From CAKUFA01 sp963656345 (GTDB taxonomy: Bacteria; Bacillota; Clostridia; Christensenellales; Aristaeellaceae), in NCBI GenBank assembly GCA_963656345.1, contig CAVKHY010000034.1, positions 1 to 21,470 of the forward strand: a stretch of 21,470 nucleotides of DNA. Reading direction: 5' to 3'. Under the pieces are notes generated by a model. It saw only the letters and a program-made list of their open reading frames with translations, ran no database searches and was not told the DNA's origin. The position numbers and the translations under genes were made by a program. Positions 1 to 7,699 of the stretch are shown in pieces; within the stretch, counting starts at the first letter, position 1, and each line of letters opens with the position of its first letter.

Positions 1-1221
1 CAGTATATCCTGAACCGCGCCAACGATGATGCATCCAGTGACAAGGGATATTATCAAAATCTGAAGTATTTTGTGAAGAGCATCTCCGCCACCAACGATA
101 CCACAGTGGTGGTGAAGGCGTCACGAAAATATTACGGCATCCTTTACGCCATGACTTTTCCTGTGCTGAAGGCCAGTGAGGTGGAGGCGGACAATCCCTT
201 GGGGACGGGAGCTTACCGAATTTCCAGCTTTGACGCTGGCAACAGCATTTGGCTGGAAACCAACGACTACTGGTGGCAGGGCAGACCGCAGGTGAAGCAG
301 ATCGTGTTCCAATGCGCATCCACTGCCAAGGAAGTGCTGGAAAACTACGAGTATGCCCGGGTGGATACCATCTTTACCCGGCTGATTGCGGCAAGTCAGT
401 ATAAGTCCGGCATGACGAATCTGTCGCTGGATTACCGAACCAATCAGCTGGAAACCTTGCTGATGAACCATTCGTCGTCCCCGCTGGATGATGTGAATGT
501 GCGCAAGGCCATTCGCTATGTGGTGGATGCGGATAAGCTGGCAAGCTCCATTTATATGGGCATGGTTTCACGAACGGACACGCCCATGATCTCCGGCACC
601 TGGATGTATAACGACAATCTGTCCTCCTATTTTACTCAGGACATCGATGAAGCCAATCGGCTGTTGGACGAAGCAGGTTGGGTGGATACCGATGGGGACG
701 GGGTTCGCGATAAAGCCAAGGACGATGGTTCCGGCAGCTGGCGGCTCCACTTGCGCTTCTACGTTTATGAGGAACCGGATAATGATGTGCGCGTGGAAGC
801 AGCCAATACCATTTCTGACTGGCTGGCGCAAATCGGCATTGAATGTAAAGTTGAAACACTGACCATGTCCGATATAACAACAAAATTAAAGGCCGGCGGC
901 TTTGATTTGGCACTGGTTTCCTATGCCATGGATGTATGCCCGGATCCCGGCTTCCTGCTGATGAAGTCCAACACGGGCAACTACTGCCGGTACAACAGCT
1001 CCGCTATGAACGACCTTTGCAGCGAGCTGCGCACTCAAACCACTCAGGCAGGCTATCAGGAAACCCTGCTGAAAATTCAGACGCAATTCGCAGAGGATTG
1101 TCCCTTTATCTGCCTGTATTACCGGGAAGGTGCCGTGCTGACCAGAAAAATGTACACCACCGCAAGAGATGTGCGGGAACTGGAACTGCTGCGGGGCATT
1201 GACACGTTTAACCAGCAGTAA
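1..1221 (+). CDS. Family 5 ABC transporter substrate-binding protein, 3' part (5' end outside window)
   Basis: The reading frame is open from base 1 to the TAA at 1219-1221, giving 406 visible residues. Family 5 proteins are usually about 500-600 residues, so the signal peptide and first lobe are missing. These are extracytoplasmic, usually lipid-anchored proteins that deliver peptides, nickel or other solutes to an ABC permease. Visible family traits are the GTGAYRISSFD segment, the stretch LDDVNVRKAIRYVVD typical of the second lobe, the WVDTDGDGVRD loop, and a C-terminal part ending in CPFICLYYREGAVL. No permease or ATPase gene follows, because the next gene is rpsB with its own promoter, so any transporter partners lie upstream of the window. 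The ligand cannot be told from the sequence. The family call is firm; peptide specificity would be a guess. Confidence 0.9.
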   Translation, partial: QYILNRANDDASSDKGYYQNLKYFVKSISATNDTTVVVKASRKYYGILYAMTFPVLKASEVEADNPLGTGAYRISSFDAGNSIWLETNDYWWQGRPQVKQIVFQCASTAKEVLENYEYARVDTIFTRLIAASQYKSGMTNLSLDYRTNQLETLLMNHSSSPLDDVNVRKAIRYVVDADKLASSIYMGMVSRTDTPMISGTWMYNDNLSSYFTQDIDEANRLLDEAGWVDTDGDGVRDKAKDDGSGSWRLHLRFYVYEEPDNDVRVEAANTISDWLAQIGIECKVETLTMSDITTKLKAGGFDLALVSYAMDVCPDPGFLLMKSNTGNYCRYNSSAMNDLCSELRTQTTQAGYQETLLKIQTQFAEDCPFICLYYREGAVLTRKMYTTARDVRELELLRGIDTFNQQ

Positions 1222-1228
1222 AAGAACC

Positions 1229-1264
1229 GTGCGAAAAACCTTCCGCAAGGGGTTGCACATTTTT
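1229..1264 (+). terminator. Probable weak terminator after the substrate-binding protein gene
   Basis: The 3' arm GGTTGCAC (1251-1258) pairs with AACC (1237-1240) and GTGC (1229-1232) across a four-base GAAA bulge, and ATTTTTG follows. The stem is imperfect. Its 3' arm is also the -35 region of the rpsB promoter, so the two signals overlap. Confidence 0.4.
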
Positions 1265-1281
1265 GCTGGCTATGCTATAAT
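1253..1281 (+). promoter_or_regulatory. Strong sigma-A-type promoter for rpsB-tsf
   Basis: A -35 hexamer TTGCAC (1253-1258), a spacer of exactly 17 bases and a perfect -10 hexamer TATAAT (1276-1281). Transcription should start near 1288, leaving a leader of roughly 90 nt before rpsB. This is one of the best promoters in the window, as expected for translation genes. Confidence 0.85.
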
Positions 1282-1289
1282 GCACATGA

Positions 1290-1381
1290 TTACGCACCTT
1301 TGCTCTGCGAGCGCTTGTGCTGCCTTGGCAGTGGCCGGTCGCACATGAGCAGAGGGTGGAAAAAACAAGGAGGAATCCCTA
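1290..1381 (+). ncRNA. Folded 5' leader of rpsB, possible ribosomal protein leader
   Basis: Three nested pairings can be drawn by eye. An outer stem joins CTCTGC (1303-1308) to GCAGAG (1349-1354). A middle stem joins GTG (1317-1319) to CAC (1342-1344). An inner hairpin is CTGCC (1320-1324) with GGCAG (1327-1331). The fold ends just before the ribosome binding site AAGGAGG (1367-1373). Leaders that bind S2 and repress rpsB-tsf are known in gamma-proteobacteria. An S2 role here is inference. Confidence 0.45.
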
Positions 1382-2104
<723 letters not shown>

Positions 2105-2144
2105 GCCCGTTTCCTGATCAATGAATAAGAAAGGGTGAGATCCA

Positions 2145-3071
2145 ATGGCAGCGATTACCTCTGCTATGGTTAAGGAACTGCGTGAGCGCACCAGCGCCGG
2201 CATGATGGATTGCAAGAAAGCCCTCGTGGAAAGCGAAGGCGATATGGATAAGGCCATCGAGTGGCTCCGTGAGAAGGGACTTTCTCAGGCTGCTAAGAAG
2301 GCCAGCCGCATTGCCGCTGAAGGTGTTGTGGCTCAGTATACCAATGACAACGGTTCCGTGGGCGTGATCGTTGAGATCAACTGCGAGACCGACTTTGTGG
2401 CTCGTACGGATAACTTCCTGGGCTTCTGCAGCAATGTGGCAAAGCACATCGCCGCAGCAAAGCCTGCTGATGTGGATGAGCTGCTGGCTCAGAAGTTCGT
2501 GGACGATGACACCAAGACCATCTCTGACCTGGTCAGCGATGCAACGGTTGCCATCGGCGAGAAGATCAGCATTCGCCGCTTCGTGCGGTACGAGTCCACC
2601 GGTGTGGTGTCTACTTACATCCACCTGGGCGGCTCTGTGGGCGTCATCGTTGAGGTGGCTACCGACAAGCCTGAAAGTGCTGAAGTAAAGGCCTTTGCTC
2701 ATGACCTGGCACTGCAGATTGCTGCTGCCCGTCCTGAAGCTGTGCGCCGTGAGGAAGTGGATGCTTCCAAGCTGGAGAAGGAGAAGGAAATCCTCCGCAT
2801 CCAGGCCATCAATGAGGGCAAGCCTGAGAAGATCGTTGATCGTATGGTGGAAGGCCGCATTGAGAAGTACTACAAGGAAGTGTGCCTGCTGGATCAGCCC
2901 TTCGTGAAGGATCCCGACAAGTCCATCAAGGGCTTGATGGCTGAAATCGCTAAGGCTGCCGGTGCTTCCGTGGATGTGGTTCGCTTCACTCGTTACGAGC
3001 GTGGCGAAGGCATCGAAAAGCGTCAGGACAATTTCGCCGAAGAAATTGCCGCACAGATGAAGAAGGCTTAA
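2145..3071 (+). CDS. tsf: Translation elongation factor Ts
   Basis: EF-Ts is the nucleotide exchange factor that releases GDP from EF-Tu during elongation. The 308-residue product begins with the UBA-like N-terminal domain (about residues 1-55) containing the signature LRERTSAGMMDCKKAL. The second signature, ETDFVAR, is at residues 81-87 at the start of the core dimerisation region. The C-terminus ends in the usual FARE-like EEIAAQMKK helix. The ATG at 2145 follows AAAGGGTGAG (2130-2139) at a good distance. It is slightly longer than the E. coli protein, which is common in Clostridia. It forms a two-gene unit with rpsB and ends at a strong terminator 15 bases after the stop codon. Confidence 0.98.
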   Translation: MAAITSAMVKELRERTSAGMMDCKKALVESEGDMDKAIEWLREKGLSQAAKKASRIAAEGVVAQYTNDNGSVGVIVEINCETDFVARTDNFLGFCSNVAKHIAAAKPADVDELLAQKFVDDDTKTISDLVSDATVAIGEKISIRRFVRYESTGVVSTYIHLGGSVGVIVEVATDKPESAEVKAFAHDLALQIAAARPEAVRREEVDASKLEKEKEILRIQAINEGKPEKIVDRMVEGRIEKYYKEVCLLDQPFVKDPDKSIKGLMAEIAKAAGASVDVVRFTRYERGEGIEKRQDNFAEEIAAQMKKA

Positions 3072-3086
3072 TTCAAGCGTTCTGAA

Positions 3087-3121
3087 GGGGAACTGCATCA
3101 AGCATGCGGTTCCCCTTTTTT
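3087..3121 (+). terminator. Strong intrinsic terminator after tsf
   Basis: A perfect seven-base stem GGGGAAC (3087-3093) and GTTCCCC (3109-3115), with an inner GCAT/ATGC pairing, is followed by six T (3116-3121). It lies only 44 bases before pyrH, for which I see no separate promoter, so partial read-through is probable. Confidence 0.9.
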
Positions 3122-3164
3122 CAGGAGAACAATTTCCTACCAAAGGAGAAGGAGGAACAAAATC

Positions 3165-3875
3165 GTGGCAGCTTATAAGCGGGTGCTGCTCAAACTGAGC
3201 GGCGAAGCCCTGAAAAGTGACAGCGAACTGTTTGATTTTGATAAGGTGCGCCGGGTCGCCAGCGTGATTGCTCAAATGCATGAAATGGGTACGGAAATTG
3301 GCATTGTGATTGGCGCAGGCAATATCTGGCGCGGACGTCAAGGCCCTGCCGCACATATGGATGCGGTAACGGCAGATCAGATGGGCATGCTGGGTACGGT
3401 CATCAACTGCCTGTGCGTTGCGGATGCCCTGCGCCAGACCGGTGTGGATGCGGTGGTGCAGTCCGCGGTGGACATGAACCGGTTTGCAGAGCCTTTCAAT
3501 GCGATGCAGGCACGCCGCCACTTGGAGGCAGGCCGAGTGGTGCTGTTTGCGGCAGGCAGCGGCAATCCCTTCTTCTCCACGGATACGGCCGTTGCCCTGC
3601 GTGCTATTGAAATGCAGGTGGATGCCATCCTGATGGCTAAGAATATCGATGGTGTGTACACGGCTGATCCGCATAAAGACCCCACGGCGGTGCTCATTAA
3701 GGACATTACCTATGCGGATGCTCTGGCTAAGGGGCTGAAGGTGATGGACGCCTCTGCCTTCGCACTGTGTGCTGAGAATCATGTGCCCATGGTGCGGGTA
3801 TTTGGTTTGGATGTGCCGGAGAACCTGCTCTATGTGCTGCAGGGGAATGACATGGGTACTTTCGTGCATCCTTAA
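3165..3875 (+). CDS. pyrH: UMP kinase
   Basis: Cytoplasmic hexameric UMP kinase of the amino acid kinase fold, which phosphorylates UMP to UDP in pyrimidine nucleotide synthesis. The 236-residue length is normal. Visible motifs are KLSGEAL (residues 10-16, ATP-binding loop), GAGNIWRG (50-57), DQMGMLGTVINCL, GSGNPFFSTDTAVALRA and AKNIDGVYTADP. Translation starts at a GTG (3165). The purine-rich AAGGAGAAGGAGG (3143-3155) just upstream supports this start. It lies between tsf and frr, the order seen across Bacillota. The preceding terminator suggests that its expression is lower than that of rpsB-tsf. Confidence 0.97.
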   Translation: MAAYKRVLLKLSGEALKSDSELFDFDKVRRVASVIAQMHEMGTEIGIVIGAGNIWRGRQGPAAHMDAVTADQMGMLGTVINCLCVADALRQTGVDAVVQSAVDMNRFAEPFNAMQARRHLEAGRVVLFAAGSGNPFFSTDTAVALRAIEMQVDAILMAKNIDGVYTADPHKDPTAVLIKDITYADALAKGLKVMDASAFALCAENHVPMVRVFGLDVPENLLYVLQGNDMGTFVHP

Positions 3876-3895
3876 GTGTAACAAGGAGCATCAAT

Positions 3896-3923
3896 CCCCG
3901 TTCGGGGGCTTGCAAGAATCCCC
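3896..3923 (+). other. Hairpin with two competing pairings in the pyrH-frr spacer
   Basis: CCCC (3896-3899) can pair with GGGG (3904-3907) around a GTTC loop, or the same G run can pair with a second CCCC at 3920-3923. No T run follows, so this is not a terminator. It may influence processing or translation of frr, but nothing more can be said. Confidence 0.35.
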
Positions 3924-3973
3924 AAAAACGTTTACAATACAAATAACAGATCCTTTATACAGGAGGCAACGCT

Positions 3974-4528
3974 ATGAAAGCTGTGTTGGACAATGCCAAG
4001 GAAAAAATGAGCAAATCCTGTGCGGTATACCAGCGCGACATGGTCGCCCTGCGTGCAGGCCGTGCAAACCCTCAGCTGCTGGATCGCATTACAGTGGACT
4101 ATTACGGAACCCCTACGCCCCTGAATCAGGTGGGCAACATTGCCTGCCCGGAAGCCCGGATGCTGACCATTAGTCCCTGGGAAAGCAAGCTGATTCCCGC
4201 CATTGAGAAGGCCATTCAGAAGAGTGATCTGGGCCTGAATCCTACCAATGACGGCAAAGTCATCCGTCTGGTGTTTCCGGAATTGAACGAGGAGCGCCGT
4301 AAGGAGCTGACCAAGGTTGCACGGAAGGGCGCCGAGGAGGCCAAGGTTGCCATTCGCACCATTCGCCGGGATGCCATTGAGCAGATCAAGAAGCTGAAGA
4401 AAGACGGCGAAATCACCGAGGATGATCAGCGCAAGGGCGAGGATGACATGCAGAAGATCACCGATAAGGCGATTAAGGATGTGGATGCCATCTGCGCAGC
4501 CAAGGAAAAGGAGATCATGGAAATTTGA
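3974..4528 (+). CDS. frr: Ribosome recycling factor
   Basis: RRF works with EF-G to split post-termination ribosomes. The 184-residue product has the standard length and order: a first helix of the three-helix bundle, the conserved ALRAGRANPQLLDRITVDYYG, the beta-rich domain with LNQVGNIACPEARMLTISPW, then the long return helices with FPELNEERRKEL and AIRTIRRDAIEQIKKLKKDGEI. The ATG at 3974 follows AGGAGG (3961-3966). The stop codon overlaps the TTG start of the next small gene. It sits after pyrH as in most Bacillota. Confidence 0.98.
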   Translation: MKAVLDNAKEKMSKSCAVYQRDMVALRAGRANPQLLDRITVDYYGTPTPLNQVGNIACPEARMLTISPWESKLIPAIEKAIQKSDLGLNPTNDGKVIRLVFPELNEERRKELTKVARKGAEEAKVAIRTIRRDAIEQIKKLKKDGEITEDDQRKGEDDMQKITDKAIKDVDAICAAKEKEIMEI

Positions 4529-4728
4529 TCGGGACGGAGCTGCTGGGTATGCGATTGGAGGATGCCTTGGAGAAACTGCGCTGCGCAGGAGAACCGAGGC
4601 CGGAAATTCTCTATTCCGCTGCACCGAAGGCCGAACGGGAACAGGGCGTTAAGCGTGTGGTGCGTGTGCGTCCCGGACAGTTGACGGTGTGTACGTTCCT
4701 GGACGGACAGTTGCAGCATGCTTTGTAA
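4525..4728 (+). CDS. Small protein coupled to frr, PASTA-like N-terminal half, function unknown
   Basis: A 67-residue product starting at TTG (4525), which overlaps the frr stop as TTGA. AAAGGAG (4506-4512) lies about 12 bases upstream inside frr. An internal ATG at 4549 could give a 59-residue form. I do not recognise a named family. The segment LLGMRLEDALEKLRCAG resembles the start of a PASTA-type domain, where a conserved Gly is followed by an amphipathic helix. The rest (ILYSAAPKAEREQGVKRVVRV and LTVCTFLDGQL) reads as two or three strands. There is no signal peptide or membrane helix. Charged residues are frequent, the frame is clean and a hairpin follows the stop, all of which supports a real gene. 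Its place between frr and uppS suggests a housekeeping role in translation or envelope synthesis, but this is inference. Confidence 0.65.
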   Translation: MIGTELLGMRLEDALEKLRCAGEPRPEILYSAAPKAEREQGVKRVVRVRPGQLTVCTFLDGQLQHAL

Positions 4729-4754
4729 GAGCAGGCTGCACAACTCCATGGCAG

Positions 4755-4797
4755 ATGCGCAAGCTCCACACCGGGACTTGCGCATTTTGCTGTTTGC
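4755..4797 (+). terminator. Probable terminator after the small gene
   Basis: A perfect nine-base stem ATGCGCAAG (4755-4763) and CTTGCGCAT (4777-4785) with a 13-base loop is followed by a broken T-rich stretch TTTGCTGTTTGC. The weak T tract means read-through into uppS is likely. Confidence 0.6.
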
Positions 4798-4853
4798 TCA
4801 AAGTTTTCCGGCAGTGCGGCGGGAACAAGCAACAAAAACGATGAGGTGAGCAG

Positions 4854-5615
4854 ATGGGACTGTTTCGCAGAAAGGTTCACACCAATCACGGCGCCAAGAA
4901 ACCGGAAGACTTCGTGAAACTGCCAAGCCATGTGGCCATCATCATGGACGGCAACGGTCGATGGGCGAAGAAGCATCGGTTGAATGTGGCCATGGGGCAC
5001 CGGCAGGGCGTGGAAACCCTGCGGGAAATCATCCGCCATACGGATGACCTGGGCATCAAGTCCCTGAGTATCTATGCCTTCTCCACGGAAAACTGGAATC
5101 GTTCGCCGGAAGAAGTGGGGGCGCTGATGCAGCTTATCCTCGACTTCTTTGCTTCGGAAATCGATGAGCTGGATGAAAAAAAAGTGCGAATTCTGATCCT
5201 GGGGGATAAGAACGGTTTGCCGGACAAGCAGAGGGACGCCCTGATCGAAGCGGAACGCCGGACAGGGGACAATACCGGATTGAATCTGAACATTGCCGTG
5301 AATTACGGGGGACGGGCAGAATTGACTCGGGCGGCGCAGGAACTGGCGGCTGAAGCGGCCGCCGGGAAAATTGCGCCGGACGATATTGATGAAAAAATGC
5401 TGGCAGATCATCTGTATACCCGGGGACAAGGAGATGTGGATCTCATGATTCGCACCAGCGGGGAAATGCGGCTGAGCAATTTCCTGCTGTATCAGTGCGC
5501 CTATGCGGAGTTCCTGTTTCCTACGGTGCTTTGGCCGGATTTCAAGGTCAGCGATTATGATGACGCCCTGACAGCCTATGGAGGGCGGGAGCGTCGCTTC
5601 GGCAAACGGCTTTGA
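4854..5615 (+). CDS. uppS: Undecaprenyl diphosphate synthase (cis-prenyltransferase)
   Basis: Adds isopentenyl units in cis configuration to farnesyl diphosphate to make the C55 carrier lipid for peptidoglycan and other wall polymers. The 253-residue product carries HVAIIMDGNGRWAKK, with the probable catalytic Asp at residue 32, followed by GHRQGVETLREI, LSIYAFSTENWNR, LNIAVNYGGRAEL and the C-terminal MIRTSGEMRLSNFLLYQ and AYAEFLFPTVLWPDF. These are all the hallmark regions of the family. GAGGTGAG (4843-4850) precedes the ATG. It begins the lipid and isoprenoid run; dxr and ispG downstream make the C5 precursors that it consumes. Confidence 0.97.
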   Translation: MGLFRRKVHTNHGAKKPEDFVKLPSHVAIIMDGNGRWAKKHRLNVAMGHRQGVETLREIIRHTDDLGIKSLSIYAFSTENWNRSPEEVGALMQLILDFFASEIDELDEKKVRILILGDKNGLPDKQRDALIEAERRTGDNTGLNLNIAVNYGGRAELTRAAQELAAEAAAGKIAPDDIDEKMLADHLYTRGQGDVDLMIRTSGEMRLSNFLLYQCAYAEFLFPTVLWPDFKVSDYDDALTAYGGRERRFGKRL

Positions 5616-5695
5616 TTCATCTTGGGTTCACGCTTATGGGTTATCCTGTAGCGTAACCTGTGAAAATACAGGCGGAAGGATGAAGGTGAGACTCC

Positions 5696-6514
5696 ATGGG
5701 ACAGAGAGTGACCACGGCTATCGGCCTAATCGCATTTGTAATGGTGCTTATGTATTTCGGCGGTGCGGTGATGGGCATTGCAGCCATGATTTGCATTTGC
5801 TTTGCTGTGCACGAAGAATATCATGCCCTTTTCCTGGCAGGACATAGGCCGGTATCCTGGCCGACGTGGGTTGGCATGGCGGCTTGCGTGCCTCTGGTGC
5901 TGTTCTTCGGCAATCGGGTGCTGCTGCCCATTGTGGCTGCCATTTTCATGGTGACGCTGATCTGCGTTGTATTCCGCAGTGAGCCGAAAATTGAAGACGT
6001 GCTGATGAGTGTCTTGCCCCTGACCACAGTGGCCTTGCCGGGCATGTGCATTATTGCCCTGGCCATGGTGGAGCCGAAGGAATTGCAAGTGGTGCTGCTG
6101 AGCTTGATGTTTGCCGTGCCGGTCATGGCAGATACATGGGCTTTCTTTGTAGGTAGCAGAGTGCGGGGTCCCAAACTGTGCCCGCAAGTGAGCCCCAACA
6201 AGACCATTTCCGGTGCCATTGCCGGTATGGCAGGCGCCATCCTGACGGCCATGGTCGTGGCACTGGTGGCGAATAGCGTCTGCTCACCGGAAGTGATCGG
6301 CATGCTGCCCAAATGGTGGCAGTATCTGCTGATTGGCATCATCGGCGGCGTAGCCGGGCAAATGGGCGATTTGTTTGCCTCCATGGTGAAACGTCACTGC
6401 GGCATCAAGGATTTCTCCAACCTGTTCCCAGGGCATGGCGGCATGCTGGATCGGCTGGACAGTATCCTGTTCATGGCAGTGGTCATGCTGTGCTTCCGGC
6501 TGCTGATTGTGTAA
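5696..6514 (+). CDS. cdsA: Phosphatidate cytidylyltransferase (CDP-diacylglycerol synthase)
   Basis: Integral membrane enzyme that turns phosphatidic acid and CTP into CDP-diacylglycerol, the branch point of phospholipid synthesis. The 272 residues contain several hydrophobic helices, including segments near residues 8-36, 53-83 and 96-160. The C-terminal CDS signature is complete: MVKRHCGIKDFSNLFPGHGG followed by MLDRLDS. The ATG at 5696 follows GAAGGTGAG (5682-5690). It is followed by dxr after 24 bases. The 80-base spacer from uppS holds two small possible hairpins but no convincing promoter, so it is probably co-transcribed with uppS. Confidence 0.95.
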   Translation: MGQRVTTAIGLIAFVMVLMYFGGAVMGIAAMICICFAVHEEYHALFLAGHRPVSWPTWVGMAACVPLVLFFGNRVLLPIVAAIFMVTLICVVFRSEPKIEDVLMSVLPLTTVALPGMCIIALAMVEPKELQVVLLSLMFAVPVMADTWAFFVGSRVRGPKLCPQVSPNKTISGAIAGMAGAILTAMVVALVANSVCSPEVIGMLPKWWQYLLIGIIGGVAGQMGDLFASMVKRHCGIKDFSNLFPGHGGMLDRLDSILFMAVVMLCFRLLIV

Positions 6515-6538
6515 GAAATCATCAGGGAGGGATTTCCG

Positions 6539-7699
6539 TTGAAAACCATGGCTGTTTTGGGATCTACAGGTTCCATCGGTACCCAGGCACTGTCCCTGGT
6601 ACGGCTGCATCCTGAGGAGTTTCGAGTGACGGCTTTGACGGCGCACCGCAACAAGGAGCTGCTCTTTCAGCAGGCGCGGGAATTTCATCCTGACATGGCA
6701 GGTCTGACGATGCCGATTCCCATGAGCGAAATCCCGGAGGATCTTCGGCATATTCATTGGGTCATGGGCAAGGAGGCTCTCCATGCCGCAGCGGCGGAAG
6801 TGCCTGCGGATATGGTGCTGGTCAGCGTGGTGGGCATTGCCGGACTGCAAAGCGTCATGGATGCTATTGCCGCCGGCCGGCAAGTGCTGCTGGCCAACAA
6901 GGAGGCCTTGGTCACCGGTGGACATCTGGTAATGAAAGCGGCGCAGGAAGCCGGCAAGCGGATTTTGCCTGTGGACAGCGAGCACAGTGCTATTTTTCAA
7001 TGTCTGGAAGGCGCAAAGGGCAATGTGCCGGTGAAACTGCTGCTGACTGCTTCCGGCGGTCCCTTTCGCACATGGGATCAGGAACGGATTGCCCATGCAA
7101 CCCGCAAGGAAGCCCTAGCGCATCCCAACTGGAACATGGGGGCAAAGATCACGATTGATTCTGCCAGCATGTTTAATAAGGCACTGGAAATCATGGAAGC
7201 ACGGTGGCTTTTTGACATGCCGCCGGAAAAGATTCAGGTGGTGGTGCATCCCCAAAGCATTGTGCATTCCGCAGTGGAGTTTGCGGATGGGGCAGTGATT
7301 GCACAACTGGGTGTGCCGGACATGCGTGTGCCGATTCAGTACGCTATGGCGTATCCTCGCCGCCTGACCACAGGGTGCAAGCCACTGGATCTGTTTGCTT
7401 TGGGACAGCTGACCTTTGAACCGGGAGATACGAAGCGGTTTCCGGCACTGCGCTTGGCAGGAGAGTGTCTGCGTGCAGGCGGTGCGGCATGCACCATCCT
7501 GAATGGTGCCAATGAGGAAGCGGTGGCGGCATTCCTTCGGGAGGAAATCGCCTTCGGAGCCATTACCACCTTGGTGGAAGAAGCGCTGAATAGCTTAGGC
7601 GATTTGCCTGCGAATACACTTGAAGACATCTTTGAAGCCGACCGGCTGGCTCGGACAGAAGTGAAGAAGCAGCTGGCGCAAGGGAAAGGAACTGTATGA
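6539..7699 (+). CDS. dxr: 1-deoxy-D-xylulose 5-phosphate reductoisomerase
   Basis: Second enzyme of the MEP pathway, converting DXP to 2-C-methyl-D-erythritol 4-phosphate with NADPH. The 386-residue product has the nucleotide loop GSTGSIGTQ at residues 8-16, the LANKEALVTGG segment, VDSEHSAIFQCL with metal-binding Asp and Glu, ASGGPFRTW, KITIDSASMFNKALEIMEA and VHPQSIVHSAVEF. The start is TTG at 6539, chosen because GGGAGG (6525-6530) lies eight bases upstream and the product then begins directly at the first strand. An ATG two codons downstream (6548) is a less likely alternative. Its stop overlaps the rseP start as ATGA, so the two are translationally coupled. Confidence 0.97.
   Translation: MKTMAVLGSTGSIGTQALSLVRLHPEEFRVTALTAHRNKELLFQQAREFHPDMAGLTMPIPMSEIPEDLRHIHWVMGKEALHAAAAEVPADMVLVSVVGIAGLQSVMDAIAAGRQVLLANKEALVTGGHLVMKAAQEAGKRILPVDSEHSAIFQCLEGAKGNVPVKLLLTASGGPFRTWDQERIAHATRKEALAHPNWNMGAKITIDSASMFNKALEIMEARWLFDMPPEKIQVVVHPQSIVHSAVEFADGAVIAQLGVPDMRVPIQYAMAYPRRLTTGCKPLDLFALGQLTFEPGDTKRFPALRLAGECLRAGGAACTILNGANEEAVAAFLREEIAFGAITTLVEEALNSLGDLPANTLEDIFEADRLARTEVKKQLAQGKGTV

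Noticed and set aside
3931..3959. Possible promoter TTTACA, 17 bases, TTTATA before frr
   Set aside because: The -10 matches only half the consensus, and transcription would start inside or after the frr ribosome binding site, leaving it untranslatable.
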